Part shown: in pieces, positions 1 through 8,385 of the stretch
Layout of the letters: every line of letters starts with the position of its first letter
Numbering within the stretch: the stretch's first letter is position 1
Source: Okeania sp. SIO3I5
GTDB taxonomy: Bacteria > Cyanobacteriota > Cyanobacteriia > Cyanobacteriales > Microcoleaceae
DNA: 39,413 bases
NCBI RefSeq assembly: GCF_010672085.1
Contig: NZ_JAAHHT010000039.1
Coordinates: 21,086-60,498, forward strand
Direction: 5' to 3'
Program-made: the position numbers and the translations under genes
Notes under the pieces: generated by a model
The model's input: the letters and a program-made list of their open reading frames with translations, nothing else
Database searches by the model: none
What the model was told of the DNA's origin: nothing

Positions 1-282
1 GTGTGAGCAGCTCAACCCAACCTAAATCTAAAGATTGTTGTTAGGTTTTGTCATACCTCTTAATCCGTATATCCGTGGCATAATCGGTGTGAGCAGCTCA
101 ACCCAACCTAAATCTAAAGATTGTTGTTAGGTTTTGTCATACCTCTTAATCCGTATACCCGTGGCATAATCCGTGTGAGCAGCTCAACCCAACCTACATC
201 TAAAGATTGTTAGATTGTTGTTAGGTTTTGTCATACCTCTTAATCCGTATATCCGTGGCATAATCCGTGTGAGCAGCTCAAC
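1..282. repeat. 86-bp tandem repeat, about 3.2 copies
   Basis: Units start at 1, 87 and 173, with a partial fourth from 267. Each starts GTGTGAGCAGCTCAAC, contains CCCAACCTAAATC and TTAGGTTTTGTCATACC, and ends near CGTGGCATAATC. The third unit has an 8-bp internal insertion (TAGATTGT duplicated), making it 94 bp. No gene is visible here. The array begins at the window edge and may continue leftwards. Confidence 0.9.
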
Positions 283-383
283 GCCTCCCACACTCCCGAT
301 CCCCTCCCCACTTCCCACTAATTCATCCCGCACATAAGCAACGCCGTTTTTATTATTGGAGATATTTATTTAATAGATATAGA

Positions 384-1631
384 ATGTCTTTCCCACCTCT
401 TAAAATTGTAGTTATAGGCGGCGGAGCAGCCGGTTTTTTTGGAGCTTTGGCAGCAAGCGACTCCTGTAGCAACCCCAACACTAATGTTACCATTTTAGAA
501 GCAGGGCGACAACCTCTGACAAAAGTGCGCATATCTGGAGGCGGACGTTGTAATGTCACCCACGCTTGTTTTGATCCAGCAATATTTATCCAAAACTACC
601 CCAGAGGTAGCAAAGCACTTCGGGGTGCATTCACTAGATTTCAAGCTCGCGATACTGTGGAATGGTTCGCTGCTAGAGGTGTACGGTTAAAAACTGAAGC
701 TGATGGACGGATGTTTCCTACTACTGATGATTCTGCCACAATAATTGAATGTTTAACTAAGACTGCTTTGTCTAAAGGTGTAAATATTCGTACAGGTGCA
801 GCAGTGGTTTCAGTCAAATGCAATACAACAGAAGCAGGGCGAAATTTATTTCTAGTCGAGTTAAGATCGGGGGAATTTCTGGAGTGCGATCGCTTACTCC
901 TAGCAACTGGCAGTAGTTCTATTGGCCATCGTTTGGCAAAAGAATTAGGCCATAAAGTTGTGCCTCCTGTTCCTTCTCTATTTACTTTCAATATTTCTGA
1001 TTCCCGTCTCCAAGATTTGGCAGGTATTTCGGTGGAGAATGTCTGTTTGCAACTTCCGAAGGCTAAGTTAAAACAAACTGGCCCTGTGTTGGTGACTCAT
1101 TGGGGTTTAAGTGGGCCAGCAAGTTTAAAGTTATCTGCCTGGGGTGCTAGATTTCTCTATGAAAATAATTATCAATCGGATTTATTAATTAATTGGTTAT
1201 CGGATATTAATCCAGAGGATATAAGAACTAAGTTATTAGAATTTAAAAGTTTGGAAAAGAAGGCGATCGTTAATAGTTGTCCGTTTTCTCTACCGCGTCG
1301 TTTATGGGAACATTTAGTTATTGCTGCGGATATTGACTCTCAAAAACGTTGGGCGGAGTTATCAAATAAGGCTATTAATAAGTTAATTTTGGAATTGACT
1401 CAAGGTACATATAAAATTCGAGGAAAAGGAGTTTTTAAGGAAGAGTTTGTAACTTGTGGTGGGGTAAATTTGAAAGAAGTTAATTTTAAAACTATGGAAA
1501 GTCGATGTTGCCCAGGGTTGTATTTTGCAGGAGAAATTTTAGATATTGATGGAGTTACAGGGGGGTTTAATTTTCAAAGCGCATGGACAACTGGATGGTT
1601 AGCTGGTGAAGGGATGAAAGTAGGAGAGTAG
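384..1631 (+). CDS. NAD(P)/FAD-dependent oxidoreductase, BaiN/HI0933 (YhiN) family
   Basis: A 415-residue flavoprotein. The N-terminus carries a dinucleotide-binding motif (VVIGGGAAGFFGALAA, about residues 9-24), followed by the family segment KVRISGGGRCNVTH. A second glycine-rich FAD-contact segment, FAGEILDIDGVTGGFNFQ, lies near the C-terminus. This order and length match the HI0933/YhiN/BaiN family of presumed cytosolic flavoproteins, whose substrates are mostly unknown. The protein looks complete, and the start follows a GGAG some 25 bases upstream, so ribosome-site support is weak. A G-rich tandem repeat begins at its stop codon. It stands alone with no obvious operon partner. The family call is secure; the reaction is not known from sequence. 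Confidence 0.9.
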   Translation: MSFPPLKIVVIGGGAAGFFGALAASDSCSNPNTNVTILEAGRQPLTKVRISGGGRCNVTHACFDPAIFIQNYPRGSKALRGAFTRFQARDTVEWFAARGVRLKTEADGRMFPTTDDSATIIECLTKTALSKGVNIRTGAAVVSVKCNTTEAGRNLFLVELRSGEFLECDRLLLATGSSSIGHRLAKELGHKVVPPVPSLFTFNISDSRLQDLAGISVENVCLQLPKAKLKQTGPVLVTHWGLSGPASLKLSAWGARFLYENNYQSDLLINWLSDINPEDIRTKLLEFKSLEKKAIVNSCPFSLPRRLWEHLVIAADIDSQKRWAELSNKAINKLILELTQGTYKIRGKGVFKEEFVTCGGVNLKEVNFKTMESRCCPGLYFAGEILDIDGVTGGFNFQSAWTTGWLAGEGMKVGE

Positions 1632-1686
1632 GGGAGTGGGGGAGTGGGGGAGTGGGGGAGTAGGGGAGTGGGGGAGTGGGGGAGTA
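1629..1686. repeat. GGGGAGTG short tandem repeat
   Basis: About seven imperfect copies of an 8-bp G-rich unit (GGGGAGTG) directly after the flavoprotein stop codon. Similar G-rich repeats follow the genes ending at 6811 and 22987. Confidence 0.9.
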
Positions 1687-1817
1687 TGGAGAGTTTAAAG
1701 AGTACAGGGTTTGGAAGATAGGCAAGTTGCATTAATAAAAACGGACTTTCTTCCCACACTTCAGTTATAATACAAAAACAAGAAAACCGTGTATTTACTC
1801 AACAAGAAAACTATTTA

Positions 1818-2498
1818 ATGATTTCCAAAAAACTATTATCAAAAACTGTTACTGGGGCAATAATTATTACCTCCCTAACAGCAATGTCAGCCTTAAACGC
1901 TAAAGCTTTATCCCTTCGGAAAGTTACCGATTTACAGTCTATCACCTTTTTTGAAAGGACAGGCGGTACATTTCCTGGCGCCTACACCTTCAGTATAGAT
2001 AGCTCTCAGCTTTTAAATCAACTTTCCACACTTAATTCCAGTTCTTATGACTTCTCAGGAGCAAGCACAGAATTCTACGATGTATTCTACAGCGATCGCT
2101 CTGGCAATTTGGATATTAACGGAGAATACGTCACAATTGAGGGTGTATACGGTCGCGGGGCACCTGCTGGAGGTGGCTTAAACCTGAGCGAGATGAGATT
2201 GAATTTTGCCGACGGTTCGACCGAGTTTGCGAACCAAGTTGTTGACTTCACGGTTCTCGGAGATAACGGAAATCTAAACACAGTAGAGAATGCAATAGAC
2301 GGCAACTTGTTAACTCATACCACAATGGGCAACACTGTTGGTCAAAGTGATCGGCTTTCAGTCACCCTAGGTTTTGCATCATCATTCGTCCCGGAAGACA
2401 GTTCCACGTCATCCGTCCCCGAACCTAGTTCCATCTTAGGTCTCTTTGCCTTGGGCGGGTTGGGCATTCTTTCCCTATTAAAACGCAAGTCCCAATAG
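1818..2498 (+). CDS. PEP-CTERM sorting domain-containing protein
   Basis: A 226-residue secreted protein of unknown function. The N-terminus has lysines, a hydrophobic stretch and an AKA-type cleavage site (about residue 30), a Sec signal peptide. The C-terminus shows the tripartite PEP-CTERM signal: VPEPSS, a hydrophobic helix (about residues 205-220) and the basic tail KRKSQ. In PEP-CTERM systems an exosortase in the membrane recognises this tail, so the mature protein should reach the cell surface or extracellular matrix. The middle region is serine-, glycine- and asparagine-rich without a motif I recognise. No exosortase gene is in the window. The sorting signal is clear; the role is unknown. 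Confidence 0.88.
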   Translation: MISKKLLSKTVTGAIIITSLTAMSALNAKALSLRKVTDLQSITFFERTGGTFPGAYTFSIDSSQLLNQLSTLNSSSYDFSGASTEFYDVFYSDRSGNLDINGEYVTIEGVYGRGAPAGGGLNLSEMRLNFADGSTEFANQVVDFTVLGDNGNLNTVENAIDGNLLTHTTMGNTVGQSDRLSVTLGFASSFVPEDSSTSSVPEPSSILGLFALGGLGILSLLKRKSQ

Positions 2499-2620
2499 TT
2501 GGGATAGTTCAGTCCCAAATTTCAGGAATATATCTAGTTTGTCCAGATTTTGCTTAATCCTTGTAAGTCCTGATACAGCATTTTTCAGATTGCTCACCTC
2601 ACGTCACAACCAAAACTTTG

Positions 2621-2646
2621 TAGGGACGTTCCATGGAACGTCCCTA
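2621..2646. repeat. Perfect 26-bp palindrome followed by T-run
   Basis: TAGGGACGTTCC-AT-GGAACGTCCCTA is a perfect inverted repeat followed by TTTT. It could end transcription of the PEP-CTERM gene 120 bp upstream, or be a dispersed REP-like palindrome. The minimal loop makes a dispersed repeat as likely as a terminator. Confidence 0.6.
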
Positions 2647-2746
2647 TTTTGGTATGGCTATAAAAAAACTGCTTAAAGCTGTAATATTCAGCAAAAGTAA
2701 TATAAAAAATAGTCCAATGTCATCTTTTCTTGTATTATCTATGATA

Positions 2747-2886
<140 letters not shown>

Positions 2887-2932
2887 GTTCTCAAAATGCT
2901 TTATCCAAGCCAACATAATTAGGCAATAGGCT

Positions 2933-4093
2933 ATGTCAGATAATTCTGGTTTGCTAGTAACTAATAATTCCAATACTATTAACACTATCAGCCACTATAT
3001 TTACCAAACTATTGTTTCCATTCAACAGCAACATCCAGAATGGATAACTCCAAAGTACAGAAGCATTCCTTGGCATTATCCCAAGTATCAATCTACTTTG
3101 ACTAACAAGTTGACAAAAGGGCTTCATAATGTTAATAACCCAGATGTTTTAAAACAGAAAGTCAAAAATTATCTCCAAATTCTTCTAACTTCAGAGTTTG
3201 TTAATTCTGCTGAATATAATGTTTTAATTGCTGAGATAGATAAGCATATTTATCCAGAAATAACTCTAGTTTCATCAGATAAAATTACTAACGGTCTGGC
3301 TTCCGATTTATCCACAAATGGAACTAAATCAGATAAAATTACTAATGGTCTGGTTTCCGATTTATCCACAAATGGAACGAAATTAGCAGAGTCAGGAATT
3401 GCGATTTTACTCTTAGATGTAGAAAATTTACCACTCGATCCTGAAACTGAAAAAATTCTTGTAGATATCTGCAATTATCCGATTCAAATTAAGGTGGCTT
3501 TTGCTAACTGGCGGAGTATGGGGAAAAAAGATGAAGAATTTCATCAACGTGGTTATCAATTAATTCATGTTCCTCCTGGAAAAGATAGTGCTGACTTAAA
3601 AATGGCAACTGTAGGTTCTTCTATTTTTCTCAATTATCCCAAGGCTAAGGAAGTTTTAGTTTGTTCTTCTGACCGAGGATTAACTCATCTTGGTACTACT
3701 CTACAATCTCATGGGTTAACTGTCTATCAGGTGCGGAAATATAAGAATCAAATTACTGTTTTAAATAGTCAAACTGGGGAATCAAAAATATATGCTTTGT
3801 CGCTTCCAGATATTCCTACTATTCATAAGTTTATTATTCAGTTACAAGAATTAATTCGAGGAGAAACAGCAAAAATTAGACAACCATGGATTAAGTTTTC
3901 GAGAATTTCTGCTTTGTATAAAGAAACTTATAAGTTGAATCTTAAAGATGTAGTTGCCAACCACTTTCCTAGTCAAAAGTCAAATCATATATTCATCAAT
4001 TATCCAGCTTATTTTGCACTTCATAAACCATCGGAAAAATCTCAAACTTATGTGAGTATTTTTCATCTTTTTACACCAGAAAAAAAAAATTGA
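2933..4093 (+). CDS. NYN/PIN-like domain protein (LabA/DUF88-like)
   Basis: A 386-residue protein. Residues 156-285 form an NYN-type PIN-like nuclease fold: LLLDVENLPL with D162, KDSADLKMA with D218 and D221, and CSSDRGL with D247 are the acidic positions expected to bind metal for RNA cleavage. The segment after residue 300 resembles an OST-HTH/LOTUS-type helical domain (ISALYKETYKLNL). Residues 115-150 contain an 18-residue tandem duplication (SDKITNGL..DLSTNGTK twice; 54-bp DNA repeat at 3275-3382). The frame ends just after an A10 run at 4080-4089. The next ORF starts at 4090 in the -1 frame and carries another LOTUS-like domain, so the two may be one protein split by an indel or joined by slippage. 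Fold assignment is good; activity is inferred. Confidence 0.8.
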   Translation: MSDNSGLLVTNNSNTINTISHYIYQTIVSIQQQHPEWITPKYRSIPWHYPKYQSTLTNKLTKGLHNVNNPDVLKQKVKNYLQILLTSEFVNSAEYNVLIAEIDKHIYPEITLVSSDKITNGLASDLSTNGTKSDKITNGLVSDLSTNGTKLAESGIAILLLDVENLPLDPETEKILVDICNYPIQIKVAFANWRSMGKKDEEFHQRGYQLIHVPPGKDSADLKMATVGSSIFLNYPKAKEVLVCSSDRGLTHLGTTLQSHGLTVYQVRKYKNQITVLNSQTGESKIYALSLPDIPTIHKFIIQLQELIRGETAKIRQPWIKFSRISALYKETYKLNLKDVVANHFPSQKSNHIFINYPAYFALHKPSEKSQTYVSIFHLFTPEKKN

Positions 4094-4401
4094 ATTCTCC
4101 CCCAAATCAGGTTGAAAAAGATATTGAGATTACAGATGCTTCTGAGATTATTTCCCAGGAAGCTATGGAAAAAGTATTAGTCAAAATTGTGAGCAATTTA
4201 ACTGCTGAATCTTCGGAAAGTTATGTTTCTCTTTCTAATCTTGGCAGTGAGTTTCATCGGTTATATGGTCAACCAATTACAAAAGCTATTAAGCAGTTTC
4301 AATCAAGTAAAAATTTTCCTAAGTTTTTGGAGTTATGTAGTTCGCTGAAGTTGTATCAATCTCAAGAAGGTCGTTGGTTTGTGAGCTTGAATTTTAGTTA
4401 G
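4090..4401 (+). CDS. LOTUS/OST-HTH-like small ORF, -1 frame continuation of NYN protein
   Basis: A 103-residue ORF that can only start at a TTG overlapping the upstream stop. No ribosome binding site is visible because the sequence before it is the A10 run. The segment EKVLVKIVSNLTAESSESYV..LGSEFHRLYG through RWFVSL resembles an OST-HTH/LOTUS RNA-binding domain, a common C-terminal partner of NYN nucleases. One extra A in the run would fuse it in frame to the NYN protein as PEKKK-LNSPP. It may be the C-terminal part of that protein, made by slippage or separated by a frameshift, rather than an independent gene. Confidence 0.6.
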   Translation: MNSPPNQVEKDIEITDASEIISQEAMEKVLVKIVSNLTAESSESYVSLSNLGSEFHRLYGQPITKAIKQFQSSKNFPKFLELCSSLKLYQSQEGRWFVSLNFS

Positions 4402-4541
4402 GAATTAAGAGCCTGAAAGAGTGTTTATTAAGGAGATATTAAGACAGCTATAGTGTAAAATCTGTGTGAGTTAAGAAAACAGAATTTAAGCTCCTTTCAC
4501 TCTTCCGAAAACTTGACACACTTTACCGAAAAATTTTGGTT

Positions 4542-4645
4542 TATAGCAACAGTCAGGGCGATTAGGACATAGAATAGAGGAAGTTTTCTCTTATGATTAA
4601 ATCAGTTCTGGAAACAGTGTCCTAACCTCCTTGGCGATTGCTATA
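4542..4645. repeat. MITE-like element with 28-bp imperfect TIRs
   Basis: The left end TATAGCAACAGTCAGGGCG (continuing through ATTAGGACA) pairs imperfectly with the right end TGTCCTAACCTCCTTGGCG (continuing through ATTGCTATA). The element is 104 bp and non-coding. It abuts the next inverted-repeat element at 4644, so two elements lie end to end. Confidence 0.65.
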
Positions 4646-4829
4646 AAGCCTTCCCTTTTAAGGGGACAATAAATAAAAATTTTCATGATTAGTCAATCCT
4701 CTTCTTTTCAAGGAGAGTTCAATAATGGATAATGGATAATGGATAATGGATAATTACCTCTCCCTTTTAGGGAGAGGATTGACTAAAAGGAAAAAGTTTA
4801 TTTTTTTCCCCTTGAAAGGGGAGGCTTTA
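4644..4829. repeat. Nested inverted-repeat element
   Basis: Outer arms (TAAAGCCTTCCCTTTTAAGG near 4644-4663 and CCTTGAAAGGGGAGGCTTTA near 4810-4829) are inverted. Inner arms AGTCAATCCTCTT (4691-4703) and GAGAGGATTGACT (4772-4784) are also inverted. A 7-bp tandem repeat (TAATGGA, 4722-4755) fills the centre. The rest of the 4402-4951 gap is AT-rich repeat debris without a gene. Confidence 0.65.
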
Positions 4830-4951
4830 AACCTGAATTGTTTAATTGTTTAATTGTTTCGGTAATTATTAATTATTCATTATTCATTATTAATTGTTGA
4901 AGGGATAGCTGCTATATTACCACTATCTAGTTTATAGGAATAAATTAAAGA

Positions 4952-5658
4952 ATGTCTAAATCTGTATCTGTTAAGAAAGCTTTTGATTCAGTCGCGATGC
5001 AGTATGACAAATTAATTCGTCTATGGGTTCCTTGGTACGATGAATTAACTCAAATCACTATAAACAATTTAGCCTGCAAAACCAATTCTCCTTGTATTTT
5101 AGATTTGGGTTGTGGAACCGGAAATCTTTCTTCAGCTATTTTAGATCGTTATCCCAAGGCAAAAATTCATGTTGTTGATGTTTAAAGTGAAATGATCGAT
5201 TTATCCAAGTCTAAACTGACAAGAAAAAGCAATCAGATTCATTATCATCTGAAAGATTTTTCTAATCTAAATTTTAACGAATAAACATTTGACTTTGTTA
5301 TGTCACAAATAACTATTCATCACTTAGATAGTTTAAGCAAAAAAAATTATTTTTAAACATTCATAAGTGGTTAAAATCTGATGGATTATTTTCTTATTCT
5401 GATATTTTTTGTGGTTCAAATTCAGATATAAATGAAAAGCTTGTCTCGAAGTGGAAGGATACCTCTTTCAAGTTAGGAGCTAATATAGAGCAATGGAATT
5501 TTTTTATGGATCATGATAAACAATACGACAAACCAATATCTTTGATGACAGCTTTCAATTGGTTATTGGAAGTTGGATTTGAATCTGTTGATGTAACTTG
5601 GCGTCAGTCTTTATGGTCTAATATTGTTGCAGTTAAAGCTAGGAATACTGCAATTTAA
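4952..5658 (+). pseudogene. Class I SAM-dependent methyltransferase, degraded
   Basis: The reading frame starts with ATG at 4952 and shows motif I of class I methyltransferases (LDLGCGTGNLSSAI). It is broken by in-frame TAA codons at 5183-5185 (after HVVDV) and 5282-5284 (before TFDFVMSQITIHHL). Translation then has to shift frame inside the A8 run at 5339-5346 to continue as LNIHKWLKSDGLFSYSDI to a natural stop at 5658. Joined together the pieces give a normal methyltransferase of about 235 residues. Three independent lesions make this a pseudogene rather than a sequencing error. The C-terminal part is well preserved, so inactivation may be fairly recent. The substrate cannot be told. Confidence 0.88.
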
Positions 5659-6103
5659 AGTTAGCAATTTAATTATCAGAATAAGGTGCTGAAAATAGTC
5701 TGGGAAAGAAAAAGCTTTTGAGGCATTTTACTTTTCGCCTGTTTACTTTTGTTTCCTCCACTTACTTTTTTATTTACTTCAGAAATTGGACGATTTATTT
5801 TTCCCTACTCCCTAATTGATGTAACCTACATTTTGTATTGCAAAATGTAGCATCAAAGTAGGAGACAGGAGACTCGATACTGGAGACAGGAGACAATTAT
5901 AGTGGTCAATAGAAGTAAATAATTGAGTATTTATATTTCATTTCCTGATCATCTGACTCCTGAGAAAAGTCAATGAATAGGAGCTATATAGTATAAATAC
6001 TTACCAAGCTACCGTTTTATGCTACTTTTAATATTACAACTTGAAGTGCGGAATCTGGGATGTAATATAAAAATAAATGTAAAGAAAAGTAAAGAAAAAG
6101 TAA
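5659..6103. other. Intergenic stretch without a gene
   Basis: It contains a small hairpin (CTACATTTTG-TATTG-CAAAATGTAG, 5826-5850) and GGAGACAGGAGAC-type and GACTCCTGA-type short repeats (5861-5965). No ORF, RNA gene or clear promoter was recognised. Any promoter for the SDR gene should lie near its right end. Confidence 0.6.
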
Positions 6104-6811
6104 ATGAAGGACAAAGTTGTAGTAATAGTTGGTGCCACTGGAGGTATAGGTTCAGTAGTAGCACAGAAATTGGCAAACTCCGGCGCAAGTATAGTATTAG
6201 CTTCCAGAGATAATAATAGATTAGATGCTTTAGCAACCCAACTATCTACTACCGAAATTATTACTGTACCGACAGACATCACTAACCCACAGGAAGTAGA
6301 AATCCTGATGGAAAAAGCTACCAACCATTTTGACAAAATAGATGTTTTGGTAAATGCAGCAGGAGCAGGTATTCTCAAGCAATGGAACAAAATTGAACCT
6401 GCTGACCTAGATATTATGCTTGACCTGAATTTGAAAGGCAGTTTCTACACTTGTCAAGCTGCTGCCAACATAATGAAAGGACAAAAATCAGGCCATATTT
6501 GTAACGTTATTGGAATTCTTGGCAAACATTCAATGGCCATGGGAAGTGTTTATTGTGCTTCTAAGTTTGGTTTGGTGGGGTTGAGCAAATGTATGGCAGA
6601 TGAATTACGGCGTTATGGGATTAAAGTAACTCTTTTCTATTTCGGAGGAGTAAATACGCCTTTTTGGGATAATGTTAGTCTGAAAGTCGATCGCTCAAAA
6701 ATGCTCAGTTCGGAAACTGCTGCTGATGCAATTATGTTTGCTCTCAATGCAGAACCTCAAGCAGTACCGATGGAAATTAATATTCAACCAGATAGTCATT
6801 TATTTTTCTAA
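6104..6811 (+). CDS. SDR family NAD(P)-dependent oxidoreductase
   Basis: A 235-residue classical short-chain dehydrogenase. The cofactor motif GATGGIG is at residues 10-16, NAAGAG follows strand 4, and the catalytic tyrosine and lysine are Y150 and K154 (YCASK). The serine normally 13 residues before the tyrosine falls on G137 in NVIGILGK, so the usual catalytic triad appears incomplete; the nearest serine is S143 in KHSMAM. Length and Rossmann order are otherwise normal, and the protein should be a soluble oxidoreductase of unknown substrate. An A/G-rich stretch (AAAGAAAAAG) precedes the ATG. The HPPD gene is 310 bp downstream on the same strand but a MITE-like element lies between, so co-transcription is uncertain. 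Confidence 0.88.
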   Translation: MKDKVVVIVGATGGIGSVVAQKLANSGASIVLASRDNNRLDALATQLSTTEIITVPTDITNPQEVEILMEKATNHFDKIDVLVNAAGAGILKQWNKIEPADLDIMLDLNLKGSFYTCQAAANIMKGQKSGHICNVIGILGKHSMAMGSVYCASKFGLVGLSKCMADELRRYGIKVTLFYFGGVNTPFWDNVSLKVDRSKMLSSETAADAIMFALNAEPQAVPMEINIQPDSHLFF

Positions 6812-6851
6812 GGGAGTGTGGGAAGTGTGGGAGGTGTGGGGAGTGTGGGAA
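6812..6851. repeat. GGGAGTGTG short tandem repeat
   Basis: About four imperfect copies of a G-rich unit (GGGAGTGTG) starting at the SDR stop codon, of the same style as the repeat at 1629-1686. Confidence 0.85.
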
Positions 6852-6956
6852 AATTTGTTTACAGCATTCCGGACGAAAAAATATTCTGTTGAAACAGAAG
6901 AACATTATTAGATATCTCCAATAATAAAAAATCAAATTAATTATCCAAAAAAAATC

Positions 6957-7046
6957 AGGACTTACGCAAATTCTTAGACAACACGCTATCCCTAGGGGAC
7001 GAATGCCATTCGCCCCTACTACATAAGGCGGTTCTGTGTAAGTCCT
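6957..7046. repeat. MITE-like element, TIR AGGACTTACGCA family, copy 1
   Basis: The 90-bp element is bounded by AGGACTTACGCA and TGTGTAAGTCCT. An internal palindrome-like GGGGACGAATGCCATTCGCCCC lies in the middle (in parts: GGGGACGAATG then CCATTCGCCCC). Four more copies with these ends occur at 10099, 20124, 21022 and 21229. Non-coding. Confidence 0.8.
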
Positions 7047-7122
7047 AGAAATAATATATTCTTTTCCCCTACTCCTTATTTTTTCCAAATAATATTTTGA
7101 TTAAAATAATAAAAAGTTGATT

Positions 7123-8193
7123 ATGGAGTTCGATCTGATTCATTTCTACGTTGAAAATGCTATTGAGTCGCGAAACTGGTTTATAGAAAAATTAGGTTTT
7201 CAAGCGATCGCTTCTCAAACCAGTCAACACACCCAGAAGGAAATTATCAATAGAGGTCAAGTATATTTTGCCTTATCTTCTGCTATTACACCAGAAAGTC
7301 CTGTTGCTAATTTTCTCAATTTACATCCTCCTGGAGTAGCTGATGTAGCTTTTCGGGTCCGAGACCTTAAGTCAGTTGTGGCGAAAGCAGCAGTTAACGG
7401 AGCAGAAATTTTGCAACCCATTCAGCAAAATTTACAGGGTTTGAAGTGGGCAAAAATTTCTGGATGGGGAAACTTGACTCATACTTTAGTTGAAAAAATT
7501 GATGATGCACAAATTTTGAACTCTACTTCTCAACTTTCTAAGGATCTTGTGGGAATAGATCATGTAGTTTTAAATGTAGCTGAGGATAATTTAACATCTG
7601 CTTTTAATTGGTATCATCAAATCTTAGATTTTCAACCTCATCAAAATTTTGATATTCAGACAAAAAAATCTGGTTTGCGCAGTCTGGTGATGACACATCC
7701 AGAAGGAGAAGTAAAATTTCCTGTTAATGAACCCACATCTGCTAATTCTCAAGTACAAGAATTTTTGGATGCTAACCGTGGTGAGGGGATACAACATATT
7801 GCTTTACGCACAGAGAATATTTTGGGAGTTGTGGGAGAGTTGCGATCGCTTGGTTTACCTTTTCTGCAAGTTCCAGCAACATATTACTCTAATCTGCAAA
7901 CAAAAGCATTAAGTTATCTATCGGAAACCGAATGGCAGAAAGTTCAAGATTATCAAATTTTGGTAGACTGGCAAGAAAAGTTACCAGGGGCAATGTTACT
8001 ACAAATTTTTACCCAACCAATATTTAACCAACCAACAGTATTTTTTGAGTTCATTGAACGTAAAGTTGTTTGGGTAAATGGTAAACAAATGTCAACTCCT
8101 GGTTTTGGGCAAGGTAATTTTCAAGCTTTATTTGAAGCTATTGAAAGAGAACAAATGAAGCGAGGGAATTTGGGGAAAATTAATATGAAATAA
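7123..8193 (+). CDS. hppD: 4-hydroxyphenylpyruvate dioxygenase
   Basis: A protein of about 356 residues with two vicinal-oxygen-chelate domains. It converts 4-hydroxyphenylpyruvate to homogentisate using Fe(II) and O2, the step that feeds tyrosine breakdown and tocopherol synthesis in cyanobacteria. The three iron ligands are visible with family spacing: H147 (IDHVVLN), H225 (IQHIAL) and E309 (FFEFIER). The N-terminal domain (DLIHFYVENAIESRNWF) and linker also fit. I chose the ATG at 7123; the in-frame TTG six bases upstream is less likely. No Shine-Dalgarno is obvious. HIP1 sites lie inside the gene. It appears to be monocistronic. Distantly related hydroxymandelate synthases share the fold, but HPPD is the expected cyanobacterial member. 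Confidence 0.88.
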   Translation: MEFDLIHFYVENAIESRNWFIEKLGFQAIASQTSQHTQKEIINRGQVYFALSSAITPESPVANFLNLHPPGVADVAFRVRDLKSVVAKAAVNGAEILQPIQQNLQGLKWAKISGWGNLTHTLVEKIDDAQILNSTSQLSKDLVGIDHVVLNVAEDNLTSAFNWYHQILDFQPHQNFDIQTKKSGLRSLVMTHPEGEVKFPVNEPTSANSQVQEFLDANRGEGIQHIALRTENILGVVGELRSLGLPFLQVPATYYSNLQTKALSYLSETEWQKVQDYQILVDWQEKLPGAMLLQIFTQPIFNQPTVFFEFIERKVVWVNGKQMSTPGFGQGNFQALFEAIEREQMKRGNLGKINMK

Positions 8194-8222
8194 ATTAATA
8201 TTGGGTACTAAACTGTCATTTA

Positions 8223-8354
8223 AGTAGTGGAATGTTTCAGCTAAAACTGTGCATGATTATTTTAGGTTGTGGGAAGACAAGGAAGACAAGGAGGACAAGG
8301 TGGTAAGGGAGAAAAAAGCCTATTGCACCATTTAAGATGAAACAGTCCACTACT
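8223..8354. repeat. MITE-like element with about 20-bp TIRs
   Basis: AGTAGTGGAATGTTTCAGCT on the left pairs imperfectly with AGATGAAACAGTCCACTACT on the right, 132 bp apart. Between them is a 9-10 bp tandem repeat (GGAAGACAA, 8272-8300). The element fills the space between convergent hppD and the cupin gene. Confidence 0.65.
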
Positions 8355-8385
8355 GAACTACTGAACTTTTTCAATTTGAAGATGG

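Noticed and set aside
6957-7046. Short insertion sequence with a transposase
   Set aside because: The elements with AGGACTTACGCA ends are about 90-100 bp and have no coding capacity, so they are at most non-autonomous.
6777-7088. Minus-strand 103-residue ORF downstream of the SDR gene
   Set aside because: It crosses a tandem repeat and a MITE-like element and has no recognisable protein features.
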